The notes: generated by a model from the sequence alone, not told the origin. A DNA stretch of 64,000 nt from Bradyrhizobium sp. AT1 (GCF_001590795.1 NZ_JXDL01000001.1:5123758-5187757), one strand, 5' to 3'; counted from the stretch's first letter, positions 33,666 to 42,804 are shown. Numbers and translations: made by a program.

Positions 33666-33716
33666 GAAAACCTCCCTTGCCCGTCACTAATGAAGCGCTT
33701 GCGCTAGCAGTGCCAT

Positions 33717-33734
33717 ATGACGTTCACATGACTG
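33717..33734 (-). promoter_or_regulatory. Candidate Pho box upstream of ugpB
   Basis: On the minus strand CAGTCAT-GTGA-ACGTCAT is two GTCAT half-sites 11 bases apart, near the PhoB consensus CTGTCAT-N4-CTGTCAT. The ugp operon belongs to the Pho regulon in other bacteria. This site would put ugpB under phosphate-starvation control. The spacing fits; the second half has two mismatches. Confidence 0.6.
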
Positions 33735-33894
33735 TGTAAGCGGCCGAAACGAAAGCGGCAAGCGCTGGAAAAGGGAAGCCGGAAAATAGGCGAAGGCGAT
33801 GCGAACAGCCTCCTCCGTTCGCGGTGCACCCGCGTGGATCGCGCCGCAGTGCGGCATTGGTGATGTGAGCCGATGACTGGGCCGCAGGCTCGAA

Positions 33895-34013
33895 AACCTC
33901 TCCCGCCTGCGGGAGAGGTCGCGCGCAGCGCGGGTGAGGGTTCTCTCCTCTTGGGGAATCCCACCGTAGAGAAACCCTCTCCCCAACCCTCTCCCGCAGG
34001 CGGGAGAGGGAGT
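33895..34013. repeat. Palindromic intergenic repeat (CTCTCCCGCCTGCGGGAGAG type)
   Basis: A left hairpin CTCTCCCGC..GCGGGAGAG and a right hairpin CTCTCCCGC..GCGGGAGAG flank a spacer with inverted AACCCTC/GAGGGTT-like arms. It lies in the 364-base gap between the CaiB-type gene and ugpB. With the Pho box, it accounts for most of that gap. Confidence 0.8.
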
Positions 34014-34029
34014 GCACCGTCGCAAGCCC

Positions 34030-35235
34030 CTAGCGCTTGCGCTCCGGCCCGCAGACCGTGCCCTGCTCGACCATCGCGTCGATCTCGGCCTTGGAATATC
34101 CGAACTCGCCCAGCACTTCAGCCGAGTGCTGGCTGAATTTCGGCGGTAGCCGGCGCAGGCTCGGCTTGCTGCGGTCGAGCCGGATCGGCGACGCCACGCC
34201 CTTGTACCAGTCCTTCTCGATAATATCCCCGCGCGCGATCGTGTGCGGGTTCGTCAACGCCTGGTCGATCTTCTGCACGGGCCCTGCGGGCAGGCCCGCG
34301 GCCAGCAGGCGATTGCACAGCGGCTCGGCCTCGTGCTGGCTGAACACCGCGGCGAGCTCGGCGCGCAGCGCCTCGCGATTGGCGATGCGGTCCTTGTTGC
34401 GGGCAAAGCGTGGATCGGTGCCGAGCTCGGGCTTGCCGATCTCCTTGGCGAGCTTGCGGAAGGTGCCGTCATTGCCGACCCCGATGAAGATGTTGTCGGT
34501 CTTGGTCGGGAAGATCGCGTAGGGCACGAGGTTCGGGTGCTCGTTGCCGGTCAGCGACGGCGGCTTGCCATGCATGAAGTAATTCGCGGTGTGCGGATGC
34601 ATGATGGCAAGGCCGGTCTCGTACAGCGTGGTCTCGAGGAACTGGCCCTTGCCCGAGCGCTGCCGCTCCGACAGCGCCATCAGGATGCCGATCGCCGCAT
34701 AAAGCCCGGTGCCGATGTCGACCAGGGGCACGCCGATCCGCATCGGCCCGCTCTCGGGCGAGCCGGTCGCGGCGATCATGCCGGTCATGGCCTGGATGAT
34801 GGCGTCGTAGCCGGGATTGCCGCCGCGCGGGCCGTCGGCGCCGAAGCCGCAGATCCGGCAATGCACGAGGCGCGGGAATTTCTTGCTGAGCACGTCATTG
34901 CCGATGCCCCATTTCTCCAGCGTGCCCGGCTTGAAATTCTCGATCAGGACGTCGGCGCTCTCCAGCATCTTGAGCAGCACGGCGCGGCCGCCCTCGGAGG
35001 CGAGGTCGAGGCCGATCGAGCGCTTGTTGCGGTTGATGCCGATGAAATAGGCCGCATCCTCCTCGTGGAAGGGAGGGCCCCAGTCGCGCACCTCGTCGCC
35101 GGCGGGCGGCTCGACCTTGATCACGTCGGCGCCATGGTCGGCGAGGATCTGGGTGCAGTAGGGACCGCCGAGCACGCGCGTGAGATCGATGACGCGCAGT
35201 CCGCTCATGGCACCTGTGGCGGCTTCAGAACTCAT
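34030..35235 (-). CDS. CaiB/BaiF family CoA-transferase
   Basis: The 401-residue class III CoA-transferase has GLRVIDLTRVLGGPYCTQILADHGADVIKVEPP at the start, NRNKRSIGLDLASEGGRAVLLKMLESADVLIENFKPGTLEKWG, then GYDAIIQAMTG and SPESGPMRIGVPLVDIGTG. The catalytic Asp would be the one in VLIENF/GDxxG-like context, and the pattern is complete. It moves CoA between carboxylic acids; the substrate (such as oxalate, succinate, carnitine or bile acid-like) is not readable. No related catabolic genes are adjacent. The start (35235) gives nine residues before the conserved GLRVIDL and is plausible. Confidence 0.88.
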   Translation of the reverse strand: MSSEAATGAMSGLRVIDLTRVLGGPYCTQILADHGADVIKVEPPAGDEVRDWGPPFHEEDAAYFIGINRNKRSIGLDLASEGGRAVLLKMLESADVLIENFKPGTLEKWGIGNDVLSKKFPRLVHCRICGFGADGPRGGNPGYDAIIQAMTGMIAATGSPESGPMRIGVPLVDIGTGLYAAIGILMALSERQRSGKGQFLETTLYETGLAIMHPHTANYFMHGKPPSLTGNEHPNLVPYAIFPTKTDNIFIGVGNDGTFRKLAKEIGKPELGTDPRFARNKDRIANREALRAELAAVFSQHEAEPLCNRLLAAGLPAGPVQKIDQALTNPHTIARGDIIEKDWYKGVASPIRLDRSKPSLRRLPPKFSQHSAEVLGEFGYSKAEIDAMVEQGTVCGPERKR

Positions 35236-35367
35236 TGCCTTCGCTTCCCCTGTGTCGACGTTTGGTCACAGGCCTAGCGAGGTTTGTTTGCGCCAGCAAT
35301 GGGCCCTCGCGTAGGGCCGTATGCGCCGCCGCGTGTCAGTCCCGCGACGTGGCAAATCAACGCAAGT

Positions 35368-35397
35368 GGCCGGCCCGAGGGGGATCTCGGGCCGGCC
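35368..35397 (-). terminator. Hairpin terminator downstream of ohr
   Basis: A perfect 12-bp stem (GGCCGGCCCGAG/CTCGGGCCGGCC) with a 6-base loop lies 16 bases past the ohr stop. The T-run is weak, so efficiency is unsure. Confidence 0.6.
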
Positions 35398-35412
35398 AAT
35401 CCGCCGTTCCGA

Positions 35413-35838
35413 TCAGACGACCGTCAGGCGAACGTCGACATTGCCGCGCGTGGCGTTGGAATAGGGGCACACCTGGTGCGCCTTCTCGACCAGCGCTTCG
35501 GCTTCCGAGCGGGCGAGGCCCGGCAGCGAGACCGCGAGGTCGATATCGAGGCCGAAGCCGCCCTCGGAGCGCGGGCCGATGCCGACGGTCGAGGTGACGG
35601 AGGCGTCGGCGGGAACCTTCGGGCCGCCCTGCGAGGCCACGAACTTCATCGCGCCGATGAAGCAGGCGGCATAGCCGGCCGCGAACAGCTGCTCGGGATT
35701 GTTGCCGGCGCCGCCTCCGCCGCCGAGCTCCTTCGGCGTGGTCAGCTTGACGTCGAGCGCGCCGTCGAGGGTTGCAGCATGGCCGTCGCGGCCGCCGGTG
35801 GCTTTGGCGCTGGTCTTGTAGAGCACGTTCACGGACAT
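35413..35838 (-). CDS. ohr: Organic hydroperoxide resistance protein Ohr
   Basis: The 141-residue thiol peroxidase of the OsmC/Ohr family has [25 protein letters not shown] with the peroxidatic Cys59 and [13 protein letters not shown] with the resolving Cys124. It reduces organic and fatty-acid hydroperoxides using lipoylated proteins as donors. The Glu in NPEQLF is also present. It is divergent from ohrR and sits under ATTG-N4-CAAT operator-like repeats. Confidence 0.95.
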   Translation of the reverse strand: MSVNVLYKTSAKATGGRDGHAATLDGALDVKLTTPKELGGGGGAGNNPEQLFAAGYAACFIGAMKFVASQGGPKVPADASVTSTVGIGPRSEGGFGLDIDLAVSLPGLARSEAEALVEKAHQVCPYSNATRGNVDVRLTVV

Positions 35839-35890
35839 TGTCGTCTCCCTGGGGTTTCGATGGGGTGCGATCTATATCGCCGGCAATTAG

Positions 35891-35939
35891 ATTGTGCGCA
35901 ATCGAAATTGCGACGTCTCACATTTAATTGTTCGCAATT
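35891..35939. promoter_or_regulatory. Candidate OhrR operators between ohr and ohrR
   Basis: Inverted repeats ATTG-TGCG-CAAT (35891-35902), overlapping CAAT-CGAA-ATTG (35899-35910), and AATTG-TTCG-CAATT (35926-35939) lie in the divergent promoter region. OhrR dimers bind AT-rich palindromes in other species, so these are likely sites for repressing both genes until organic peroxide oxidises OhrR. Confidence 0.6.
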
Positions 35940-35990
35940 GAATGTCGCGGCCCGCGGCGCCACAATGAGACAGATTCCGAGAGATTCTCC

Positions 35991-36452
35991 ATGCCCCGAA
36001 AACCCTCGGCAGTGGACGCGCCGCTGCGGCTCGACAACCAGATCTGCTTTGCGGTCTATTCGGCCGCGCATGCCTTCAACCGCGTCTACAAGCCGCTGCT
36101 GGACCGGCTCGGCCTGACCTACCCGCAATATCTTGTCATGCTGGTGCTGTGGGAGCGCGACGACGTGCCGGTCAAGGACATTGGTGAACGGCTGTTCCTG
36201 GATTCGGGCACGCTGACGCCGCTGCTCAAGCGGCTGGAGGCGGCGCATCTCGTCAGACGCACCCGCTCCAGCGAGGACGAGCGCCAGGTGCTGATCGCGC
36301 TGACGGCGCAGGGCCATGCGCTGAAGGAGAAAGCGCGCGCCGTGCCGCAGTCGATCCTGGCGGCGTCGGATTGCTCGGTGTCGGAGCTGGTGGCGATGAA
36401 GGACGAGATCGTCGCGCTCAGGGATCGGCTGAATGCGGTGATCGGGGAGTAG
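35991..36452 (+). CDS. ohrR: MarR-family organic peroxide sensor OhrR
   Basis: The 153-residue winged-helix repressor begins [34 protein letters not shown]; Cys19 in NQICF is the reactive sensor and Cys128 (ASDCSV) a probable partner for a disulfide, as in the two-Cys OhrR class. The DNA-binding wing reads [32 protein letters not shown]. It is transcribed away from ohr. The start at ATG 35991 gives the family N-terminus; the open frame extends to 35928 without homology. Confidence 0.94.
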   Translation: MPRKPSAVDAPLRLDNQICFAVYSAAHAFNRVYKPLLDRLGLTYPQYLVMLVLWERDDVPVKDIGERLFLDSGTLTPLLKRLEAAHLVRRTRSSEDERQVLIALTAQGHALKEKARAVPQSILAASDCSVSELVAMKDEIVALRDRLNAVIGE

Positions 36453-36456
36453 GGGT

Positions 36457-36699
36457 TCAGCAGAGCCGCTTTTTCGAGAAGGCTCGGCCCGAGTGTGACT
36501 TGAGATATTTCTCGAATGCCAAGGCCTTCAGCTTGTCGGGGAAAGCGCAGTACCAGACCAGCTTCCAGGGCTTGAACTTGGCAATGTGAGCGGATTTACC
36601 CGCATTGTGCTCTGGAATGCGCCGCTTCAAATCCTCGGTCGCGCCAATGTATTCTTGGTCGGGGAATTCGATGCTGCGGATGATGTAGACGTACCACAT
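36457..36699 (-). CDS. GIY-YIG nuclease domain protein
   Basis: The 80-residue protein begins [72 protein letters not shown]. It shows the GIY-YIG-like strands (YVYIIRS ... EYIGAT), conserved Arg in LKRRIPEHN and Glu in AFEKYLKS. It is one of the small stand-alone UPF0213/YhbQ-like endonuclease-fold proteins of unknown role. The ATG is set at 36699 since upstream residues run into the tRNA-Ala and repeat region. Confidence 0.88.
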   Translation of the reverse strand: MWYVYIIRSIEFPDQEYIGATEDLKRRIPEHNAGKSAHIAKFKPWKLVWYCAFPDKLKALAFEKYLKSHSGRAFSKKRLC

Positions 36700-36750
36700 C
36701 GTTGGCTCGCACGGCGGAAGCTCAAGGATAGGAACCGTCGACCAGTCCGT

Positions 36751-36834
36751 CTTCGCCCTTCGGGCTACGCCGGACACCACGCTTCGCCCTTCGAGCTCCG
36801 CGCGGCTGCGCCACGCGTAGCCCGAAGGGCGAAG
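36751..36834. repeat. Palindromic repeat abutting tRNA-Ala
   Basis: CTTCGCCCTTCGGGCTACGC on the left is mirrored by GCGTAGCCCGAAGGGCGAAG on the right, a perfect 20-base inverted repeat, with an inner CGCCCTTCGAG segment. Its right end is two bases from the CCA end of tRNA-Ala. It could be a mobile palindrome or a hairpin that helps end the tRNA transcript. Confidence 0.8.
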
Positions 36835-36836
36835 CG

Positions 36837-36912
<76 letters not shown>

Positions 36913-37007
36913 TTAGTCCTTAACGGGGTGAAATCTGGTGGATCACCCCAACCGGCGAGTCCTGGCGACTCGCGCGGTGCACCCTTTTTCACAGATCAGG
37001 AATGATC

Positions 37008-37415
37008 TCAAGTCTCTTCATCACCTCCGACATCACCAATGATGTCGGTTACGTCCTCATCGCCTTCTTCTTCGTCGGCAATGAAGGTCGAATCATCGTC
37101 ATCGTCGTCATCGAGGGTCTCGTCGACCTCGATATCGTCCTCCGATTCGGGCACCACGGCCTTGACCTTGCCGGTGTTCTCCTCGGCATCGGCCTCCTCC
37201 AGCGAGACCTCCTCGACCTCCGCCGGCTCCGGCGTGGTGTCGGCGGCTGCTGCGTGGCGAGCTTCGGCGCCGCGAGGCACGCGCGCGGGCGCCACCGGGG
37301 CGATCGGCACGACTTCGCCGGTATAGGGCGAGATCACCGGATTCTTGTTGAGGTCATAGAACTTCTTGCCCGTGGTCGGGCAAATACGTTTAGTTCCGAG
37401 TTCGGACTTGGCCAC
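37008..37415 (-). CDS. TIGR02300 family protein (FYDLN acid-domain)
   Basis: The 135-residue protein has a conserved N-terminus (MAKSELGTKRICPTTGKKFYDLN) with the FYDLN motif, followed by a highly acidic low-complexity tail (DDIEVDETLDDDDDDDSTFIADEEEGDE). The family is alphaproteobacterial and lacks a known function. The single Cys in ICPTTG and the acidic tail suggest a metal or nucleic-acid-protein interaction domain. It is divergent from aroA and lies upstream of tRNA-Ala. Confidence 0.93.
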   Translation of the reverse strand: MAKSELGTKRICPTTGKKFYDLNKNPVISPYTGEVVPIAPVAPARVPRGAEARHAAAADTTPEPAEVEEVSLEEADAEENTGKVKAVVPESEDDIEVDETLDDDDDDDSTFIADEEEGDEDVTDIIGDVGGDEET

Positions 37416-37575
37416 GGCAGGAATCCTGGGAATGTCTTGAAAAGCGGTGTTTCACTTGGCTAGTTGGCGGCCCGCTGTCAATAGCGCATTACGGGAGAAC
37501 GACATGCCCGTGACGGGGCGCGGACCATGTGGTACCTGCGCCGCAGTCCCTCAGGGCTCATCCAAGGACACAATC

Positions 37576-38913
37576 TTGACTCATTCCGACCCACCGAGGC
37601 CGCTTCAGTCTCGCGCCAGCGGGCCCCTGACCGGGAAAGTACGGGTGCCCGGGGACAAGTCGATCTCCCACCGGGCCCTCATTCTGGGGGCGCTCGCGGT
37701 CGGCGAGACCAGGATTTCGGGCCTGCTCGAGGGCGAGGACGTCCTCAACACCGCCAAATCCATGCAGGCGCTGGGCGCCGAGGTCGAACGCACCGGTGAT
37801 TTCGCCTGGAAGGTGAATGGGGTCGGCGTCGCCGGCTTTGCCTCGCCCAAGGCGCCTCTGGATTTCGGCAACTCCGGCACCGGCTGCCGGCTGGTGATGG
37901 GCGCCGTCGCGGGCTGCCCGATCTCGGCGGTGTTCGACGGCGACGCCTCGCTGCGTAGCCGGCCGATGCGCCGGATCCTCGATCCCCTGGAAAAGATGGG
38001 CGCGAAGGTCGTTTCCGGTGGGGAGGGCGGCCGGCTGCCGCTGACCCTGCAGGGCGCGCGCGATCCACTTCCGATCACCTACACGACCCCGGTCGCCTCG
38101 GCCCAGATCAAATCCGCGGTGCTGCTGGCGGGCCTCGCTGCACCCGGCACCACGACCGTGATCGAGACCGAGGCCAGCCGCGACCACACCGAGCTGATGC
38201 TCAAGCATTTTGGCGCCGACATCACCTCGGCGCAGGAAGGCCAGCACGGCCGCCGCATCACGCTCAAGGGCCAGCCCGAGCTGCATGGCGCCACCGTCGT
38301 GGTGCCCGCCGATCCGTCCTCGGCGGCCTTCCCGGTCGTCGCAGCGCTGATCGTCGAGGGCTCGGATGTCGTCTTGTCCGATGTCATGACCAACCCGCTG
38401 CGCACCGGCCTTTTCACGACGCTGCGCGAAATGGGCGCCTCGATCGAGGAAAGAGAGGTCCGACGTGACGCCGGCGAGCCGATGGCGCAATTGCGCGTGC
38501 GCGCCTCGAAACTGCGCGGGGTCGAGGTGCCGCCCGAACGCGCGCCATCGATGATCGACGAATATCTGGTGCTGGCCGTGGCGGCGTCCTTCGCCGAAGG
38601 CACGACGATCATGCGCGGCCTCCAGGAGCTGCGCGTCAAGGAATCCGACCGGCTGGAGGCCACCGCCGCCATGCTGCGCGTCAACGGCGTAACGGCCACC
38701 ATTTCCGGCGACGATCTCATCGTCGAGGGGCGCGGCCACGTTCCCGGCGGCGGCACCGTCGCCACCCACATGGACCATCGCATCGCGATGTCGGCGCTGG
38801 TGATGGGCTGCGCCTCCGATCAGCCCGTGACCGTCGACGACACAGCCTTCATCGCCACGAGTTTCCCGGACTTCATTCCGATGATGCGTTCCTTAGGGGC
38901 CGAGTTTTCATGA
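37576..38913 (+). CDS. aroA: 3-Phosphoshikimate 1-carboxyvinyltransferase (EPSP synthase)
   Basis: AroA joins phosphoenolpyruvate and shikimate-3-phosphate in the shikimate pathway. The protein has the [28 protein letters not shown]-terminal motif, [43 protein letters not shown] and [17 protein letters not shown]. The start is a TTG at 37576 with AAGGA 7 bases upstream, giving 445 residues beginning (M)THSDPPRPL; an in-frame ATG at 37504 would add 24 residues that are not family-like. The motif around NSGTGCR resembles the glyphosate-tolerant class II enzymes found in rhizobia. It begins a cluster with cmk and rpsA, interrupted by two small genes. Confidence 0.96.
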   Translation: MTHSDPPRPLQSRASGPLTGKVRVPGDKSISHRALILGALAVGETRISGLLEGEDVLNTAKSMQALGAEVERTGDFAWKVNGVGVAGFASPKAPLDFGNSGTGCRLVMGAVAGCPISAVFDGDASLRSRPMRRILDPLEKMGAKVVSGGEGGRLPLTLQGARDPLPITYTTPVASAQIKSAVLLAGLAAPGTTTVIETEASRDHTELMLKHFGADITSAQEGQHGRRITLKGQPELHGATVVVPADPSSAAFPVVAALIVEGSDVVLSDVMTNPLRTGLFTTLREMGASIEEREVRRDAGEPMAQLRVRASKLRGVEVPPERAPSMIDEYLVLAVAASFAEGTTIMRGLQELRVKESDRLEATAAMLRVNGVTATISGDDLIVEGRGHVPGGGTVATHMDHRIAMSALVMGCASDQPVTVDDTAFIATSFPDFIPMMRSLGAEFS

Positions 38914-38923
38914 GGCCGCGGCC

Positions 38924-39529
38924 ATGAGCGCAGCCTTCGACCGCGACGCCTTGCTGGATGCTTTCGATTCGATAGGCCGGGCTGCGGCCCAAGCCGGAAC
39001 CAAGCTCCAGATCGCGGTCTATGGCGGCTCCGCTCTCATGCTCGCCAGCAATTTCCGCTTGGCGACGGAGGACGTCGACGTCTCGAAGCTCGAGCATCCG
39101 CTGCCGGGCTGGCTGCAGGAGACGGTCGCTGACATTGCCACAAGGAATGGATGGGGTGCCGATTGGTTCAACGATCATGTCGTATTTCATCTCAGTCCAC
39201 TCGCTGACCGCGCCGCCGATCATCTCGAATTCGGTACTTTCCCGCGCGACGGCACGCCGCCAGGGCTTGAGGTTTCGGTGCCCTCTGCCGAATATCTTCT
39301 GGCGTTGAAATTGAAGGCGTTCCGCATCACGGATCCTGTTCGCGGGGACACGGAGCGGCTGGACATCTTGAATTTGATGAAAGTGGTTGGAATCTCGACC
39401 GTCGAAGAAGCCATCGCGCTGCTTGGTCGATATTTTCCAGTAAGCGCGGCATCCTCCGAGAAGCAGCGCTTCTTGCTGAAGAACATGGACCAGGGGGGAG
39501 GAGCGGATGCGCCCAAATACCCTCGCTGA
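38924..39529 (+). CDS. Nucleotidyltransferase-like protein (DUF6036-like), possible toxin-antitoxin member
   Basis: The 201-residue protein has the minimal nucleotidyltransferase core AVYGGSALMLASNFRLATEDVDV: GGS at 34-36 and Asp50-x-Asp52. Further conserved parts are PSAEYLLALKLKAFRITD and DILNLMKVVG, typical of the DUF6036/AbiEii-like group. Such proteins occur in toxin-antitoxin and abortive-infection modules, where they AMPylate or otherwise modify targets. It sits 10 bases after aroA. The next gene overlaps it by 23 bases, so the two form a pair. The family name is from memory. Confidence 0.75.
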   Translation: MSAAFDRDALLDAFDSIGRAAAQAGTKLQIAVYGGSALMLASNFRLATEDVDVSKLEHPLPGWLQETVADIATRNGWGADWFNDHVVFHLSPLADRAADHLEFGTFPRDGTPPGLEVSVPSAEYLLALKLKAFRITDPVRGDTERLDILNLMKVVGISTVEEAIALLGRYFPVSAASSEKQRFLLKNMDQGGGADAPKYPR

Positions 39530-39914
39530 AGCCGTCGAGCGTATCCATGCCGGCGCGCCGCAAGATACGACGTTGGCCGAATTCGTGGACACGTTCGATC
39601 TGGCCGGGTCGAGCGAGGCTCAATACGAGACGATCAAGGACGAGCCGATGCTGACGCAGGACGACCGGCTTGACGCCCTGGTCGGTGCGATCGCCGAATA
39701 TCTGGCCAAGCAACGTCGTCTCGGCCGGGTGCCGGCCTGGGTCTGCGATCCCGCGCGGCGGCTCGCCGAGCCCTGGTTCACGACATCGTCGCCGTCCGAC
39801 GCGATGCGCGAATATCTCACTTTTGCGAGTCCCGCGGAGTTCGCGTCTCGCAATATTTTTACCGAAGAGCGGCCATTGCGACGTGCGCGCGGGCCGCTGA
39901 CAGCCAAGGTTTGA
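39507..39914 (+). CDS. Partner protein of the nucleotidyltransferase pair
   Basis: The 135-residue protein begins [16 protein letters not shown] and contains [43 protein letters not shown] and [26 protein letters not shown] recall a widespread family with the ending F-x-E-x-P-L-x-R-A-R encoded beside a nucleotidyltransferase of this kind, mainly in actinobacteria in the opposite gene order. The likely role is the antitoxin or partner of the neighbouring protein; this is not shown. It stops 6 bases before the cmk start. Confidence 0.65.
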   Translation: MRPNTLAEAVERIHAGAPQDTTLAEFVDTFDLAGSSEAQYETIKDEPMLTQDDRLDALVGAIAEYLAKQRRLGRVPAWVCDPARRLAEPWFTTSSPSDAMREYLTFASPAEFASRNIFTEERPLRRARGPLTAKV

Positions 39915-39919
39915 GTGAT

Positions 39920-40558
39920 ATGATCATCGCCATCGACGGGCCCGCGGCCTCGGGCAAGGGGACGCTCGGCAAGCGTCTCGCGCACCATTACGGCTATCGT
40001 CATCTCGATACCGGCGTGATCTATCGCGCGGTGGCCTATGCCCTGATGCAATCAGGTCATGATCTCCGCGATGAGGCGGCCGCGGTGCAGGCCGCGCTGG
40101 AGCTCGACCCCGAAAAGTTCGGCAACCCGGCCCTCAAGACCCAGTTGGCCGGCGAGGGCGCCTCCATCGTCTCGGCGATCCCGCGCGTCCGCGAGGTCCT
40201 GCTCAATTTCCAGCGCCAATTCGCCGCCGATCCGCCCGGCGCCGTGCTTGATGGCCGGGACATTGGAACCGTGATCTGCCCCGATGCCGACGTGAAGATC
40301 TTCGTGGTCGCCGACCCCAGGGTCCGCGCCCGTCGCCGGACCATGGAGGCCCGGGCGAGGGGCGAGGAGGCGGACGAGGCGGCCGTGCTCGCCGATATCA
40401 TCCAGCGCGACGAACGCGACAAGAACCGGCCGATTGCGCCTTTAAAGCCGGCCCCGGATGCTTACTTGCTAGATAACTCCCAACTGGATATAGAAGGCGG
40501 CGTCCGGGCCGCCATCGACATTATCGAGGCTGTCCGAGCGGGCCGGTCGCGGGGTTAA
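39920..40558 (+). CDS. cmk: Cytidylate kinase
   Basis: Cmk phosphorylates CMP and dCMP for nucleic-acid synthesis. The 212-residue protein starts [42 protein letters not shown], with the P-loop GPAASGKGT, and has [32 protein letters not shown] with the NMP-binding Asp-Arg-Asp and lid region. Start ATG 39920 follows AAGG by 10 bases; the in-frame TTG at 39911 is less likely. It lies between the two-gene module and rpsA, as in many genomes where aroA-cmk-rpsA is continuous. Confidence 0.97.
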   Translation: MIIAIDGPAASGKGTLGKRLAHHYGYRHLDTGVIYRAVAYALMQSGHDLRDEAAAVQAALELDPEKFGNPALKTQLAGEGASIVSAIPRVREVLLNFQRQFAADPPGAVLDGRDIGTVICPDADVKIFVVADPRVRARRRTMEARARGEEADEAAVLADIIQRDERDKNRPIAPLKPAPDAYLLDNSQLDIEGGVRAAIDIIEAVRAGRSRG

Positions 40559-40825
40559 GCCGCCGCCGTCATTGGAGGAAGTGCCCGCTCCCGCTCGTTG
40601 AGGTCGATACGTCAGGTCCTTCGTTTCGGGACCGGTGCGATCCAGGATCCGGACGAAAGATTTCCACGTATCGAACGCGCGGGCCCCAGCCGGCCCGCTT
40701 GCGCCGTTCCGGTGCCAGCCGGAGCGGCGAGCGGTCGCTCGAAGGTTTTGCGGACCTTCCGACACTGCGTGTGCGATGCGCCCATGAACCCAACGGCCGG
40801 CAAGACATCCGCAACTGGAGAACAA

Positions 40826-42532
40826 ATGGCTTCGACTTCTGCTGATACCTATAGCCCGTCGCGCGACGATTTCGCCGCGATGCTCGACGAGTCCTTCGCA
40901 GGCGGCAACCTGCAGGAAAGCTCCGTCATCAAGGGCAAGGTTGTTGCAATTGAAAAGGACATGGCCGTCATCGACGTCGGCCTGAAGACTGAGGGCCGCG
41001 TCGCCCTGCGCGAATTTTCCGGCCCCGGCCGTGATAGCGACCTCAAGGTCGGCGACGAGGTGGAAGTGTTCCTCGATCGTATCGAGAATGCCCTCGGCGA
41101 GGCCGTGTTGTCGCGCGACAAGGCGCGCCGCGAAGAGAGCTGGGGCAAGCTCGAGAAGGCCTTCCAGAACAACGAGAAGGTCAACGGCGTCATCTTCAAC
41201 CAGGTCAAGGGCGGCTTCACCGTCGACCTCGACGGTGCCGTGGCCTTCCTGCCGCGCTCGCAGGTCGACATCCGTCCGATCCGCGACGTTGCGCCGCTGA
41301 TGAACAACTCGCAGCCGTTCCAGATCCTCAAGATGGACCGCCGCCGCGGCAACATCGTGGTGTCCCGCCGCACGGTTCTCGAAGAGACCCGCGCCGAGCA
41401 GCGCCAAGAGCTGGTGCAGAACCTCGAAGAGGGTCAGGTCATCGACGGCGTGGTCAAGAACATCACCGATTACGGTGCGTTCGTCGACCTTGGCGGCATC
41501 GACGGCCTGCTGCACGTCACCGACATCGCGTGGCGCCGCGTCAACCACCCGACCGAGGTGCTCTCGATCGGTCAGACCGTGAAGGTCAAGATCATCAAGA
41601 TCAACCACGAGACGCACCGCATCTCGTTGGGCATGAAGCAGCTGCTGGACGATCCGTGGCAGGGCATCGAAGCCAAGTACCCGCTGGGTGCCCGCTTCAC
41701 CGGTCGCGTCACCAACATCACCGACTACGGTGCGTTCGTCGAGCTCGAGCCGGGCATCGAAGGCCTGATCCACGTCTCCGAGATGTCGTGGACCAAGAAG
41801 AACATGCATCCCGGCAAGATCGTGTCGACCTCGCAGGAAGTCGACGTGCAGGTGCTGGAAGTCGATTCCGTCAAGCGCCGTATTTCGCTCGGCCTCAAGC
41901 AGACCATGCGCAACCCCTGGGAGGTCTTCGTCGAAGGTCACCCGACCGGTTCGGTGGTCGAGGGCGAGGTCAAGAACAAGACCGAGTTCGGTCTGTTCCT
42001 GGGTCTCGAGGGCGACGTCGACGGCATGGTCCACCTCTCCGACCTCGACTGGAAGCTTCCGGGCGAGCAGGTGATCGACAACTACAAGAAGGGCGACATG
42101 GTGAAGGCCGTGGTGCTCGATGTGGACGTCGAGAAGGAGCGCATCTCGCTCGGCATCAAGCAGCTCGAAGGCGACCCCTTCGCCGAGCCGGGCGATGTCA
42201 AGAAGGGCGCGGTCGTGACCTGCGAAGTGCTCGAAGTGAAGGAAAGCGGTATCGAAGTGAAGATCACCGGTACCGACTTCTCGACCTTCATCAAGCGCTC
42301 GGAGCTCGCCCGTGACCGCAACGACCAGCGCGCCGAACGCTTTGCCGTCGGCGAGAAGGTCGATGCCCGCGTGATCCAGTTCGACAAGAAGGCCCGCAAG
42401 GTCCAGGTGTCGATCAAGGCGCTCGAAGTCGCCGAAGAGAAGGAAGCCATCGCGCAGTACGGCTCCTCCGATTCGGGCGCGACGCTCGGCGACATCCTGG
42501 GCACCGCGCTCAAGAACCGCGACAGCAAGTAA
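40826..42532 (+). CDS. rpsA: 30S ribosomal protein S1
   Basis: The 568-residue protein has six S1 RNA-binding domains, seen as repeats such as VIDGVVKNITDYGAFVDLGGIDGLLHVTDIAWRRV and FTGRVTNITDYGAFVELEPGIEGLIHVSEMSW. It helps mRNAs with weak leaders bind the 30S subunit. ATG 40826 follows GGAG by 5 bases and gives the family N-terminus (MASTSADTYSPSRDDFAAMLDESF). A strong terminator follows. The 267-base gap to cmk probably holds its promoter. Confidence 0.97.
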   Translation: MASTSADTYSPSRDDFAAMLDESFAGGNLQESSVIKGKVVAIEKDMAVIDVGLKTEGRVALREFSGPGRDSDLKVGDEVEVFLDRIENALGEAVLSRDKARREESWGKLEKAFQNNEKVNGVIFNQVKGGFTVDLDGAVAFLPRSQVDIRPIRDVAPLMNNSQPFQILKMDRRRGNIVVSRRTVLEETRAEQRQELVQNLEEGQVIDGVVKNITDYGAFVDLGGIDGLLHVTDIAWRRVNHPTEVLSIGQTVKVKIIKINHETHRISLGMKQLLDDPWQGIEAKYPLGARFTGRVTNITDYGAFVELEPGIEGLIHVSEMSWTKKNMHPGKIVSTSQEVDVQVLEVDSVKRRISLGLKQTMRNPWEVFVEGHPTGSVVEGEVKNKTEFGLFLGLEGDVDGMVHLSDLDWKLPGEQVIDNYKKGDMVKAVVLDVDVEKERISLGIKQLEGDPFAEPGDVKKGAVVTCEVLEVKESGIEVKITGTDFSTFIKRSELARDRNDQRAERFAVGEKVDARVIQFDKKARKVQVSIKALEVAEEKEAIAQYGSSDSGATLGDILGTALKNRDSK

Positions 42533-42554
42533 GCGAAAGCATTTTGCTGCATCA

Positions 42555-42582
42555 AAGCCCCGGCGCGAGCCGGGGCTTTTTT
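42555..42582 (+). terminator. Rho-independent terminator of rpsA
   Basis: AAGCCCCGGC, a GCGA loop and GCCGGGGCTT form a stem followed by TTTTTT. It lies 22 bases past the rpsA stop. Confidence 0.93.
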
Positions 42583-42598
42583 GTTGGCCTTGTTGCCC

Positions 42599-42686
42599 GT
42601 AGCCCGGATGGAGCGAAGCGTAATCCGGGAAGGTCTTTCGGCGCGGTGACCGCCCCGGATTACGCTTGCGCTCCATCCGGGCTACG
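42599..42686. repeat. GTAGCCCGGATGGAGCG palindromic repeat, copy 2
   Basis: The same palindrome as at 7872, with GAAGCGTAATCCGGG on the left and CCCCGGATTACGC on the right. It is just past the rpsA terminator. Confidence 0.85.
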
Positions 42687-42804
42687 CAGCTACCACTCAC
42701 AGCCTTGTTTTCTTCAAATTGCGCCGCAATTGATGTATCCAGATAAGCCGATGGTCACGCCGTGACCGCACAACGCTGCTGACCTTTCATTTGGAGATAT
42801 TCCG

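Noticed and set aside
31494-33707. 737-codon plus-strand open frame opposite ugpA and ugpB
   Set aside because: It is antisense to well-recognised transporter genes, and the translation has no domain.
40469-42700. Long open frame (743 codons) on the minus strand, antisense to rpsA
   Set aside because: It is the shadow of the S1 repeats in a GC-rich genome; its composition (His, Asp, Leu, Arg) is typical of such shadows and it has no recognisable domain.
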